Below, piece by piece: positions 1 through 7,702 of a stretch of DNA of 47,301 bases (position 1 is its first letter; every line of letters starts with the position of its first letter). The translations under genes were made by a program, and so were the position numbers. Source of the DNA: Synergistaceae bacterium UBA5560. Its GTDB lineage: Bacteria; Synergistota; Synergistia; Synergistales; Aminiphilaceae. The DNA is taken from positions 5,359 through 52,659 of the forward strand of contig DIMS01000116.1 in assembly GCA_002425685.1 (NCBI GenBank), read 5' to 3'. The notes beneath the pieces are model-generated. The model did not search any database. It had not been told where the DNA came from and saw nothing but the letters and a program-made list of their open reading frames with translations.

Positions 1-60
1 AGCGTAGCAAGTAGCAAACTCCGTTCCAAAGGGCAAGTCAGGTTAAAGCGATTGTTATAC
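1..60 (-). repeat. attC-like end of a gene cassette (partial, cut by window edge)
   Basis: Read on the minus strand just after the ATPase stop, the sequence starts GTATAACAATCGCTTTAACC. This looks like the 5' arm of integron attC sites: an RYYYAAC core box followed by a short spacer and a second box. The complementary 3' arm, expected to end in a GTTRRRY box, would lie before base 1, so the fold cannot be checked here. The call rests on resemblance plus the recombinase scrap and foreign base composition upstream. Confidence 0.4.
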
Positions 61-67
61 ATGCGAC

Positions 68-1594
68 TCACATTAAATTTAGCTTTATAAAATCTCTCAT
101 CATTCCTATCGATTCCTGTAGCTCATCGTTGGTAAACCTAGTATTTTCTGTATTCTCAGGATGATGTATTTGATGTCTAATATATTCACTTAAATTTACT
201 TGACATGGTTTCCGAGCACCACCCCTTCCTTGTTTTATGTAATCTCTTAATTCTTTTCCATTTTTATAGGCTAATAACCTATCTTCGCTTTCAATGAATC
301 CATATAACTCATTATGGTATTCATCGTTTGATTCGTTAAATGCTAGATAATTTACCTCATTTAGTGAAGGATATGGCAGCTCATTCTTTTCAATATTTTC
401 AATACGAATCAAATCATCTTCTTTCCTCAATAATCTCAAGTCCTCAAAGTTCAATAATTTCACTATAGCTGGACTATGTGTTGTAATAATCACTTGCGTG
501 TTACGTAAAGAAGCTAAATGTCGAAATGCTTCAATTAGTTGCCTTTGATGCTCTGGATGCTGTGACGTTTCTGGTTCTTCGATAGCATATATAATATTTG
601 GTACATTTCTCTCTGTTTTTCTTCTTTCAGCTTCAGCACGAAAGAAATTGATTAGCACTAACCGCTTAATTCCGCTCCCGCGTTTATTTATTGGTATTTC
701 ATTATCACCTGTTATTGATACATTTTTGAATACTTCGGCCCATTTTAAGCTTTCTGTACTCGGAATAACTGGATTTAAGCTATCGGCTATATTTGGATTC
801 ATTTCTCTCAATTTTTCCAATGTTCTTGTAGATACTTCCTTTAGCTTCGATTCAACCTCTACAGCAATTTCGTTTAGCTTCATCAAAATTTCTCTATCTT
901 GAAATATTTGCTTTACAGCTTCTTTAAGTGGATCTTGAACTTCGTTATCGCCATCACTATTTTTTCGATCAGATTGAAATAGCGCATATAATGGCATATA
1001 TGTTTTAATCTGGTCCCATATATTTTTGGCATCTTCTTTTGTAACATCAATTTCAATTTCTTGAAGCTGTAAATCATTCACATATTCATTCCAGATTGCT
1101 TTTCTAATTTCTGCACTTTTAGTCTTATTAGCACACGGAATATCCCCAAGATCTCTTTTTAGCTCTGTTATTTTTTTTAAAAGCAGATCACAACAATGAG
1201 GATTAGTAGGATGTAAAGCTTTTATGAATACTTTTTCTTTTCCAGCATTTGAATATTTTTTGCATATCTCAAGACAACCATCAGCATTTAACAGGTACTC
1301 GCTTTTAAGATTAGTTGGATTTAATACATCTATAGTTAACGCTTCTGGCAGGTCATCAAATATTGCCGAAATAGAAATTACATCGTTTCCATTATCTCTA
1401 TTATACTTGTTTATATCATGCTGATCTATTTTAATTACACCAGCACCAGAATTAAAGAATATATCCAGAGCTTCTAAGACAGAAGACTTCCCAATATCAT
1501 TTTTCCCCACAAAAGCGACTAGATTACTAAATTTTATATCTGTTTCAATCTTATAATTTCTGAAATTGCTAATAACAGCTTTTTTAAGACGCAT
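68..1594 (-). CDS. AAA ATPase of the OLD/RecF-like type (AAA_15/AAA_21), possible defence protein
   Basis: This is a 508-residue P-loop ATPase. Walker A is GKNDIGKS at residues 30-37, Walker B with a double Glu is in IIYAIEEPE at about 334-342, and the switch His is in TTHSPA near 373. That ABC/SMC-like arrangement is typical of OLD-family and RloA-type ATPases. No TOPRIM nuclease domain follows. The last 80 residues carry a HHPEN segment I associate with ATPases found as single-gene cassettes. The start is ATG 1594 because GGAGG sits 7 bases upstream; a longer open frame to 1699 has no ribosome site. Base composition is strikingly AT-rich compared with every downstream gene, which points to horizontal transfer. 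No partner gene is visible. The ATPase call is firm. A defence role is inference. Confidence 0.85.
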   Translation of the reverse strand: MRLKKAVISNFRNYKIETDIKFSNLVAFVGKNDIGKSSVLEALDIFFNSGAGVIKIDQHDINKYNRDNGNDVISISAIFDDLPEALTIDVLNPTNLKSEYLLNADGCLEICKKYSNAGKEKVFIKALHPTNPHCCDLLLKKITELKRDLGDIPCANKTKSAEIRKAIWNEYVNDLQLQEIEIDVTKEDAKNIWDQIKTYMPLYALFQSDRKNSDGDNEVQDPLKEAVKQIFQDREILMKLNEIAVEVESKLKEVSTRTLEKLREMNPNIADSLNPVIPSTESLKWAEVFKNVSITGDNEIPINKRGSGIKRLVLINFFRAEAERRKTERNVPNIIYAIEEPETSQHPEHQRQLIEAFRHLASLRNTQVIITTHSPAIVKLLNFEDLRLLRKEDDLIRIENIEKNELPYPSLNEVNYLAFNESNDEYHNELYGFIESEDRLLAYKNGKELRDYIKQGRGGARKPCQVNLSEYIRHQIHHPENTENTRFTNDELQESIGMMRDFIKLNLM

Positions 1595-1626
1595 TTTAAG
1601 CCTCCGCTTTAGTGAGAGATATGTAT

Positions 1627-1658
1627 GCATAACAGTTGTTGTATCGTTTCTTCCTAAC
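1627..1658 (-). other. possible attI / cassette junction upstream of the ATPase
   Basis: On the minus strand two boxes, GTTAGGA (1658-1652) and GTTATGC (1633-1627), stand 18 bases apart and about 35-60 bases before the ATPase start. GTTATGC is nearly the reverse complement of the GTATAAC box after the gene, as expected if the two ends were joined in a circular cassette. A 16-base hairpin-forming palindrome (1666-1681, GCCGCGA arms) lies just upstream. Boxes this short occur by chance, so this is only suggestive. Confidence 0.3.
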
Positions 1659-1802
1659 ACCTTTGGCCGCGAAATCGCGGCATAAGACCTCGCCTGCAAT
1701 TCTGTCGCAACACCAGCATTTGCAGAAAATCATGCTTTGTCCCGCAATGAACACAGGGGATAATATGGTTTCTGTATAAGACACCCTCATTCCTCCTCTA
1801 CA

Positions 1803-1871
1803 AATCGTCCGCGGGACTTTTGACGCTCTTGCCCCTCGGTTAAGGACATGAGTGTAAATCATGGTGGACAC
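1803..1871 (-). pseudogene. C-terminal scrap of a tyrosine recombinase (integron integrase-like)
   Basis: The minus strand reads VSTMIYTHVLNRGARAS and about six further residues. This matches the motif around the catalytic Tyr of integron-type tyrosine recombinases (TTMIYTHVLNRG). Upstream in the same frame there is a stop within 12 codons, and no other catalytic motif (Arg, HxxR) is seen up to 2055, so only the tail survives. It lies on the same strand as the downstream ATPase gene, the orientation of reverse integrons. The open frame continues past the motif to 1596 as a Cys-rich 60-residue tail that I do not recognise. Bases 1872-2055 otherwise show nothing I can name. Confidence 0.5.
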
Positions 1872-2055
1872 GATCAGCCGGTTGGATTTCCGCCCACTTA
1901 CTCAATTCCGCCTTTTCAAACAACTTCTTATATGATTTTACCACAACACTGCAATCAACTGCAAGCCGAATCTTCACCATTACCGCGTACATACAGGAAG
2001 AACGATAAGGTGCAATTGAAAACCGATTCCCTACGGAGTTGCGAGTTTTAACGAC

Positions 2056-2091
2056 AAACGGGACAGGGGAGATGTCACCCCTGTCCCGTTT
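2056..2091. terminator. perfect 14-bp inverted repeat, bidirectional terminator or REP-like element
   Basis: The left arm AAACGGGACAGGGG (2056-2069) and right arm (2078-2091) are exact reverse complements around an 8-base loop, with short A and T runs flanking the stem. It could end iorAB transcription about 215 bases after the iorB stop. GGGACAG-type palindromes are also common as REP elements near RAYT transposases. Bases 2092-2304 hold no other feature I can support. Confidence 0.6.
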
Positions 2092-2304
2092 TCTCTACCG
2101 AGGCACGGCATTTCCCCGCCCCTTGGCACATGTTTTCGTCCTTCCCGCCCGGAACAATGTCTCCGAGGGAGCCGGAAAAGAGCGGAGACACCACCCTTTT
2201 TCCTGCTTCGGAACGTCGTCGTGGCGTATATCCCCCACAATCGCACGGGCGGAGGCAACGCTTCTCTCTTCCTCCCGCTCCGGAACTCCTCTCCGGGAAA
2301 AACG

Positions 2305-2895
2305 CTAGCGCATCACCAGGGCTGCGCCGCGCTCGAAGGCCAGCAGGTTTACGTCCCTGGCCTTCGGCGGCACGAAGCGCGCCACCAGGTCCTTCCAGGC
2401 CGCGCCTTCAAGACCGAGAAGGCTCACGAGTGCCCCGAGGAGAACCATGTTCTGCGATCTCGGGCTTCCCAGCTCGTTCGCCACCTTCGCCGCCGGGGCG
2501 ACCCGAAGGTTTTCCACCACGGCGGACAGGCTCTCCACGACGTTTTCCGGATAGGTGGCCGCACCGGTAAGGACCGGGACGGGATAGATCTCCCTCGGGT
2601 CCAGCACGAGAATGCCGCCCTTCCGAAGCCAGGGAAACCACCGGAGCGCCTCCGCCTTTTCGAAGGCAACGAGGAGATCCGCCTCGCCGGGGCCGATGTT
2701 GGGGGCGTAGATCTTGCGTCCGTACTTGATCTGGGTGGAGACGCTGCCGCCGCGCTGGGCCATGCCGTGGATCTCGGACATTTTCACGTCGTATCCCAGG
2801 TCCACGAGCCCCTGGCTGAGAATCTTCGACGTGAGGATCGTTCCCTGACCGCCCACGCCCACGAGGAGAATGTTCCGCTCTTCCCTGCCGCTCAT
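2305..2895 (-). CDS. iorB: indolepyruvate:ferredoxin oxidoreductase, beta subunit
   Basis: This is the 196-residue gamma-type pyruvate/ketoisovalerate oxidoreductase domain (POR). With IorA it oxidatively decarboxylates aryl pyruvates from aromatic amino-acid transamination to aryl-acetyl-CoA, reducing ferredoxin in the cytoplasm. The N-terminus holds the GVGGQGTILTSKIL nucleotide-binding-like loop (about residues 13-26), followed by EIHGMAQRGGSV, both diagnostic of the family. Length is normal. The ATG overlaps the iorA stop as ATGA (2892-2895), so the genes are translationally coupled. A longer frame to 3075 runs through the ferredoxin domain of iorA and is rejected. The call is secure; substrate breadth within 2-oxoacids is not readable from sequence. 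Confidence 0.93.
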   Translation of the reverse strand: MSGREERNILLVGVGGQGTILTSKILSQGLVDLGYDVKMSEIHGMAQRGGSVSTQIKYGRKIYAPNIGPGEADLLVAFEKAEALRWFPWLRKGGILVLDPREIYPVPVLTGAATYPENVVESLSAVVENLRVAPAAKVANELGSPRSQNMVLLGALVSLLGLEGAAWKDLVARFVPPKARDVNLLAFERGAALVMR

Positions 2896-4682
2896 CGCAC
2901 GCTCCCTCCCTTCCGGATCGCCCCGAAGGGGCACACCTGCATGCAGAGGCCGCATCCCGTGCAGAGCACGGGATCGTCGATGACGATTCGCCCCTCCTTG
3001 GAGGCGATGGCGGGGCAGCCGATCTTGAGACACTGCCGGCACTGGCGGCACAACTTCTGATCGACCTCGCACCACTGCCCCTCGAGGGATTTGGCCACGT
3101 CCTTGAGGAGCACGCAGGGACGGCGCGACACGATGACGAAGGGCCCCTGGGCGGCGATGGCCTCGTCCATGGCCGCTCCCGTCGCCGCAAGATCCAGGGG
3201 GTCCACCACGCGGATCCGCTCTTCCGGAAGTCCCGTGGCCTTGACGAGCGCCACCACGTCCACGGGGACCACCTCGTTGCCCATGAGATCCCGGGCTGTC
3301 CCCGGCGTTTCCTGGTGCCCCGTCATGGCGGTGATGCGGTTGTCGAGGATGCAGCAGCAGACGTTGGCCCCCAGGTGCACCGCGTCCACAAGGCCCGGAA
3401 TGCCCGAGTGGAAGAAGGTGGAATCTCCCAGGATAGCGAAGACTTTTCTCGCGTCGCCGCTTTGGGCGAGGGCTCTCGAAAAGCCGATGGCGGAGGAGAA
3501 GGAAGACCCCATGCAGATGGAATAGTCGAACCCCTCCAGGGGCGGATTAACCCCAAGGCCGTAACAGCCGATGTCCCCGACGCCCACCACGGATTTTTTC
3601 CGTTTGCCCAGGGCCGTGTAGAAGCCGCGATGGGGACAGCCCGCGCAGAGCACGGGCGGGCGGGGCGGGGCGACGGGAAGCGCGGGGGCGTCTTCTTTTT
3701 GCCCGGCCGGAGACGGCTGGGGCAGAAAGGCGGCACGGAGAATGCCCGCGTCGAGTTCGCCGCAGAGGGGGACCAGTTCCTTGCCGATGCAGTCGAATCC
3801 GAGGAGTCGGACCTTTGTCTCCAGGTAGGGTTCTCCCTCCTCGATGACGTAAAGCCGCGACACCGAGCGGGCGAAGGTGCGGATCAGCTTCGACGGCAGG
3901 GGGAAGGTGAGCCCCAGCTTGAGATAGCTCGCCCCGTCGCCGAAAACCTCCCGGGCATGCTGGTAGGCGATGCCGCTGGTGATGATCCCCACTTCCCGGG
4001 AGGTGCCCCATTCGATGCGGTTGAGAGGCGACGTGTTCGCGTATTCCTCCAGGGCGAGGAGTTTTTCCTCCACAAGGCGATGCCGCACCCGGGCCACGGT
4101 GGGCAGCAGGGCGAACTTGCCCGTATTGCGCACGTAGGGCTTCATCGCCGGATCCCGGGGAACTCCGGGCACGACGAGGCTCTTGGAATGGCACACCCGG
4201 GTGGTCATGCGGAAGAGCACCGGCGTGTCGAAGGCCTCGCTCAGGTCGAAGGCGGCACGGATGTACGTGCGGCACTCTTCGCTGTCCGAGGGTTCCACCA
4301 TGGCCACCTTGGCCAGGGGGGCGTAGAGGCGATTGTCCTGTTCGTTCTGGGAGCTGTGGCATCCGGGATCGTCGGCGCTCACCACCACGAGCCCTCCGTT
4401 CACCCCCGCGTACCCCATGGAGAGCAGCGGGTCCGCCGCCACGTTGAGCCCCACGTGCTTCATGGCCGCCAGCGCCCGGGCGCCGCCGATGCTCGCCCCC
4501 AGGGCGATCTCCAGAGCCACCTTTTCGTTGCTTCCCCACTGGCACCACACGTTTTCGTACCGGGCCAGGTTCTCCAGAATCTCCGTGCTCGGCGTCCCCG
4601 GATAGGCCGCCGCAACGGCGCATCCCGCCTCGTGGGCGCCCCTCGCCACCGCCTCGTCGCCGCTCAACAGAACAGGCTTCAT
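2892..4682 (-). CDS. iorA: indolepyruvate:ferredoxin oxidoreductase, alpha subunit
   Basis: This is the 596-residue catalytic subunit. The N-terminal pyrimidine-binding domain contains AAYPGTPSTEILE. The central thiamine diphosphate domain carries GDIGCYGLG, MGSSFSSAIG and the ILGDSTFFHSGIPG Mg/TPP motif. The C-terminal ferredoxin domain has eight cysteines in two clusters (CRQCRQC...C and CTGCGLCMQVC) for two 4Fe-4S centres. The start is ATG 4682, preceded by GGAGG at about 7 bases; an upstream in-frame start at 4715 would override that site. It is the first gene of iorAB, transcribed from the promoter at 4830-4858. In amino-acid-fermenting anaerobes this enzyme supplies reduced ferredoxin and acyl-CoA for ATP synthesis. 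Confidence 0.95.
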   Translation of the reverse strand: MKPVLLSGDEAVARGAHEAGCAVAAAYPGTPSTEILENLARYENVWCQWGSNEKVALEIALGASIGGARALAAMKHVGLNVAADPLLSMGYAGVNGGLVVVSADDPGCHSSQNEQDNRLYAPLAKVAMVEPSDSEECRTYIRAAFDLSEAFDTPVLFRMTTRVCHSKSLVVPGVPRDPAMKPYVRNTGKFALLPTVARVRHRLVEEKLLALEEYANTSPLNRIEWGTSREVGIITSGIAYQHAREVFGDGASYLKLGLTFPLPSKLIRTFARSVSRLYVIEEGEPYLETKVRLLGFDCIGKELVPLCGELDAGILRAAFLPQPSPAGQKEDAPALPVAPPRPPVLCAGCPHRGFYTALGKRKKSVVGVGDIGCYGLGVNPPLEGFDYSICMGSSFSSAIGFSRALAQSGDARKVFAILGDSTFFHSGIPGLVDAVHLGANVCCCILDNRITAMTGHQETPGTARDLMGNEVVPVDVVALVKATGLPEERIRVVDPLDLAATGAAMDEAIAAQGPFVIVSRRPCVLLKDVAKSLEGQWCEVDQKLCRQCRQCLKIGCPAIASKEGRIVIDDPVLCTGCGLCMQVCPFGAIRKGGSVR

Positions 4683-4802
4683 GATGCCCTCCTCTCCTCC
4701 CTTCCGAACAGACACGCCGCGGCACCGTTTCGCTCCTGCCCCGCGGCTCCATACGCACGTGCAAAGGGATGCACCACCGGCACGAAAAAGCCGGCCCTGT
4801 GC

Positions 4803-4819
4803 AACTGGTCTTACCAGTT
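4803..4819. promoter_or_regulatory. FadR-type GntR operator (TGGT-N3-ACCA) at the iorAB start site
   Basis: AACTGGTCTTACCAGTT is a perfect 7-bp inverted repeat with a 3-base centre. It contains TGGTCTTACCA, the classical core of FadR/PdhR/LldR-family operators. It begins 10 bases downstream of the iorAB -10 box, so it covers the transcription start. A bound regulator would repress. Two FCD-type GntR genes lie in this window, but nothing shows that either is the partner. Confidence 0.65.
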
Positions 4820-4829
4820 AGACAGGACC

Positions 4830-4858
4830 AGCCTACAAAAAACCGCGAGGCGTGTCAA
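4830..4858 (-). promoter_or_regulatory. sigma-70 promoter for iorAB
   Basis: On the minus strand a perfect TTGACA (-35, 4853-4858) is followed after 17 bases by TAGGCT (-10, 4830-4835, three of six consensus bases). The start would fall near 4823, giving a leader of roughly 140 bases. The strong -35 and weak -10 fit an activatable or repressible promoter. The rest of 4683-5002 has no gene. Confidence 0.6.
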
Positions 4859-5002
4859 GAGATGCGCCTTGCTCTGAAACAAAACAGGGTAGCCTGTCCT
4901 TCCGGAAACGGAACAGGGAGACGGGACAGAAAAAACGGCATCCCCGATCAGGATCCTGAGGCAGGCTCCCGCATCAGGTGCGTCGGCCTTGCGAGATCGA
5001 GG

Positions 5003-6397
5003 TCAAGGGGCGAGATTGAGGGCCATGCAGACGCTCGACAGGGGGCAGGCACGGGAGAGCGCCGACGACGCGAGAAGTGCCGCAGGAATCTCCTTGCGTT
5101 CCACGGAGCGGAAACCCCAGCGGGGGAAATAGGTCGCGGCGGTCTCGGTGAGGAGATACACGGCGCGGCAGCGGTGCTCCCGAGCGGCCTTCAGGGCGCG
5201 GTTCACCAGCGTCGCGCCGACGCCTTCCTTTCTTCGGGAGGGCACCACTGCGAGAGAACGAAGCAGGGCGTCGCCGCCCGAATCGACGCCGCCCGCCGCG
5301 GCGGGAGCGAACTCCAATCCCACGGTACCTACGAGCACCCCCGCCGGAGACAGGGCGACGAAGAATGTCTCCAGATGTTCCGCAACGCCCTCCTCGGGCA
5401 AGCCGCTTTGCCGCAGCAGCGCAAGGATGTCCGGCAGATCCCGGGATGTGGCCTGTCGGAGGCGAATGTCTCCGCAGACACCCTCCGGATCAAAAGCCTC
5501 TCCGGGTGTTTTCGCGCCGGAGGCACCGCACGAGCAGGAGGTACCGCAGCAGCGCGACGCCGCTTCGTCCGTCTCCGCCTTGTCTGTTCCTTTTCGCGCC
5601 GTCACGAGAGCGCTTCCGGCAGCGCCGTCCACCATGGAGAGTTCCTCCGGGGAGAGGTCCGGAAACAACTCCCGGGCCTCCTCGGGCGAGAAGGAATAGA
5701 CCTTCGTGACCCGCACATCTCCGCCGCCTCCTCCGGCACGGCGAATTTTGCGCTCGAACTCCTCCGCGGAAAGCGCCCCGGCGATGCACCCCGTCCAGGC
5801 GGCGACGCTCCGGTGCACCGCCGGAGGAAGAGCGCGGAGAAGCACCACGTCGGAGATGGCGACGCGCCCGCCTCTCCGGAGCACCCGGAACACTTCGGCC
5901 AGCACGCGGTCCTTGTCCGGGGAAAGGTTCACCACGCAGTTGGAGATAACCAGATCGACGCTCTCGTCAGGGAGCGGAATCTCCTCCATATGCCCCTTCA
6001 GAAAGGTGACGTTCTCCAGCCCGGCTCTGCGCCGGTTCCGCTCCGCCTCGGAGAGCATCTCCTCCGTCATGTCCAGACCGTACACCCGTCCCGTCGGTCC
6101 CACCTTGACCGCCGCGAGCAGCACATCCAGCCCCGCCCCGCTCCCCAGATCGAGCACGGTCTCCCCGGGCCGCAGCGACGCAATGGCCGTGGGATTGCCG
6201 CATCCGAAGGTGGGAATCTCCATGTTCTGCAACAGGTCGGGGAGATCCTCCGGAAAATAGTTTCCTCCGGTGATGGCGTCGCACCCGCTTCCGGAACCGT
6301 TGCCGCAGCCGTCCCTTCCGCCGCAGCACGCATGTCCGCTTCTGGCCGAAATGGCCGCCGCATATTTCTTTCGCACGTCCTCCCGGATGTCGCTCAT
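5003..6397 (-). CDS. arsM: arsenite S-adenosylmethyltransferase fused to a GNAT (ArsN2-like) acetyltransferase
   Basis: This is a 464-residue two-domain protein. Residues 1-270 are ArsM, which methylates trivalent arsenic with SAM. The SAM loop is VLDLGSGAGL at 81-90, and the arsenic-binding cysteines are Cys66, Cys154 (ISNCVVNLSPDK) and Cys204 (WTGCIAGAL). A cysteine-rich linker (Cys283, 284, 288, 290) joins it to a GNAT domain at 310-464, with SLAVVPSRRKEGVGATLV as the acetyl-CoA loop. The GNAT resembles ArsN2, usually a separate gene. An N-terminal GHACCGG segment adds further metal-binding thiols. ATG 6397 is given, but GTG 6403 is better spaced from GAGGAGG and may be the true start. A MarR gene lies 191 bases upstream on the same strand. 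Confidence 0.88.
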   Translation of the reverse strand: MSDIREDVRKKYAAAISARSGHACCGGRDGCGNGSGSGCDAITGGNYFPEDLPDLLQNMEIPTFGCGNPTAIASLRPGETVLDLGSGAGLDVLLAAVKVGPTGRVYGLDMTEEMLSEAERNRRRAGLENVTFLKGHMEEIPLPDESVDLVISNCVVNLSPDKDRVLAEVFRVLRRGGRVAISDVVLLRALPPAVHRSVAAWTGCIAGALSAEEFERKIRRAGGGGGDVRVTKVYSFSPEEARELFPDLSPEELSMVDGAAGSALVTARKGTDKAETDEAASRCCGTSCSCGASGAKTPGEAFDPEGVCGDIRLRQATSRDLPDILALLRQSGLPEEGVAEHLETFFVALSPAGVLVGTVGLEFAPAAAGGVDSGGDALLRSLAVVPSRRKEGVGATLVNRALKAAREHRCRAVYLLTETAATYFPRWGFRSVERKEIPAALLASSALSRACPLSSVCMALNLAP

Positions 6398-6588
6398 GAT
6401 CACACATCGCCTCCTCGCGTGGTCTTCCTCATGTAGGCTCTTTCTCATGCTGGCGCCCTCGCATGCGCACAGATTGCCGCAATGCCGACGCCCTCCGTTC
6501 CTCTGGCCGTTCTTCGTGCGCAGGACGAAACGTTTTTCCCGAGAGGGTGACAGGAAGATGGAGGTGCCCGCCACGCACGAAGAAAGAG

Positions 6589-7038
6589 CTACCTGCATTC
6601 TCGGGAAGCGGCGTTTTCCAGCGCCGCCGCCAGCAGCTCCAATCCGGAGAAGACCTTTTGCCGCTCCTCCTCTGCGAGGGTGCAGAGAGCCGAACCGAGC
6701 CACTCGTCCATGCTCCGCTCCACGCCACCCACCAGCGCCTCGCCTTGCCGGGAGAGCGAAAGCGTCACATACCGGCGATCCTCCGGCGACGCCTCTCGCA
6801 CAAGCAATCCATCGTTCACCAGTCCATCCACCAGGCGGCTCACGGTGCTGCGATCCAGCAACAACCGTTCCGCCAGCTCGGACAGGGATAACCCCGGTGA
6901 ACCCGCAACTTCCAGCAGTGCATGACACTGGGCGAGGCTCAGGCCACAACACCGGGCCTCCTCACGATCCAACACGCCCAGAAGACGCAGGAGCTGCCGC
7001 AGATCCCTCCGAAGCCGTCGCACATCCTCCCTGCTCAT
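6589..7038 (-). CDS. MarR-family transcriptional regulator, likely arsenic-module regulator
   Basis: This is a 149-residue winged-helix protein. LSLSELAERLLLDRSTVSRLVDGLVNDGLLVR is the recognition helix region, followed by a wing with SPEDRRYVTLSLS; both are typical of MarR. Cysteines at positions 30, 31 and 38 near the N-terminal dimer helix (RCCGLSLAQC) could sense arsenite or thiol stress, though this is inference from position and neighbour. ATG 7038 follows a G-rich ribosome site; a GTG at 7059 is possible. It precedes arsM-GNAT in the same direction and is probably cotranscribed. A palindrome in its own promoter suggests autoregulation. Confidence 0.85.
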   Translation of the reverse strand: MSREDVRRLRRDLRQLLRLLGVLDREEARCCGLSLAQCHALLEVAGSPGLSLSELAERLLLDRSTVSRLVDGLVNDGLLVREASPEDRRYVTLSLSRQGEALVGGVERSMDEWLGSALCTLAEEERQKVFSGLELLAAALENAASRECR

Positions 7039-7119
7039 GTAGTCCCCCCTCTCCGCCACATGGACGGTACTCCCTGCGCTCCCGAAAACTGTGCGCCACC
7101 CTCATTTCGTACTGCATCT

Positions 7120-7148
7120 ATTGTAAAATACAACTATTGTTTTTGCAA
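7120..7148 (-). promoter_or_regulatory. promoter and operator of the MarR/arsM unit
   Basis: The minus strand has TTGCAA (7143-7148), a 17-base spacer and TACAAT (7120-7125). An inverted repeat TTGTAAAATACAA (7121-7133) overlaps the -10 box and the downstream part of the spacer. That placement fits repression by the MarR protein. The AT-rich patch stands out from its GC-rich surroundings. Confidence 0.6.
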
Positions 7149-7702
7149 CATGCCCCGTCCCAAAAACCGGGGGCACTCTTTTGAGCCGAGGATGTTTTCG
7201 CCACGCCGAAAGAAACTGTCGGGAGAGGACATCCAGAGGATATCTATGAAAAAAGGCGGAACGAGAGGTGAAGAAAGGGAAGGAGAGGAGAGGAGAGGAG
7301 AGACAAGACAAAGTGAAGCGAAGAGAAGGAGGAAAGAAAGAAGAAGAAGAGCAGAGCATGGGGCGAAACGAAAAGGAACCACAAAGGACGCCGCTGTCCC
7401 AAAGGCTACGAGCCAAGGGAGAGCACCCCGAGAAAAAACAGAGAGGACCATGGCGAGTCTTTCGCTACGATGGCGTCACTCCAACAGCCCGCTCGCGGCG
7501 AGGATCCTTCGGCGTCAGCTTGTTACGGCATTCCTGCCGCGACGACACATGGCATCCCGGAACAACCGGTTGCAACAGGTTGCCTTTCAGGCCGTCCGTC
7601 CGGTTTTGAGGACGCGGCCTGATCATTTCTTTTGCAACTGTTTTGCCGTTTCATCGAGGGGGCGCGGGGACGACACGCTCCCTGCGGTCGTTTGCCCGGA
7701 AA
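7149..7702. other. gene-free stretch with polypurine tract
   Basis: No supported gene is present. From 7248 to 7378 the plus strand is about 91 percent purine (12 pyrimidines in 131 bases by my count), including tandem GGAGA units around 7281-7301. Open frames here are low-complexity Arg/Lys/Glu or Ser/Phe runs without ribosome sites. The rest of the stretch shows nothing recognisable. Confidence 0.7.

Noticed and set aside
1596..1790. Possible 64-codon Cys-rich gene (CKCWCC) upstream of the ATPase
   Set aside because: The GGAGG is only one base from the ATG, it runs directly into the ATPase ribosome site, and no family is recognised. Kept only as a remark.
5003..6952. 649-codon extension of arsM back to 6952
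   Set aside because: The extra N-terminus runs through the MarR gene in another frame and has no ribosome site; the start is set near 6397-6403.
7281..7301. Tandem GGAGA units as a CRISPR or iteron array
   Set aside because: Units are five bases long without spacers; simple-sequence repeat only.
7102..7609. Several about 100-codon frames across the purine-rich gap
   Set aside because: Low-complexity Arg/Lys/Glu or Phe/Ser runs with no ribosome site; they follow from the polypurine tract.
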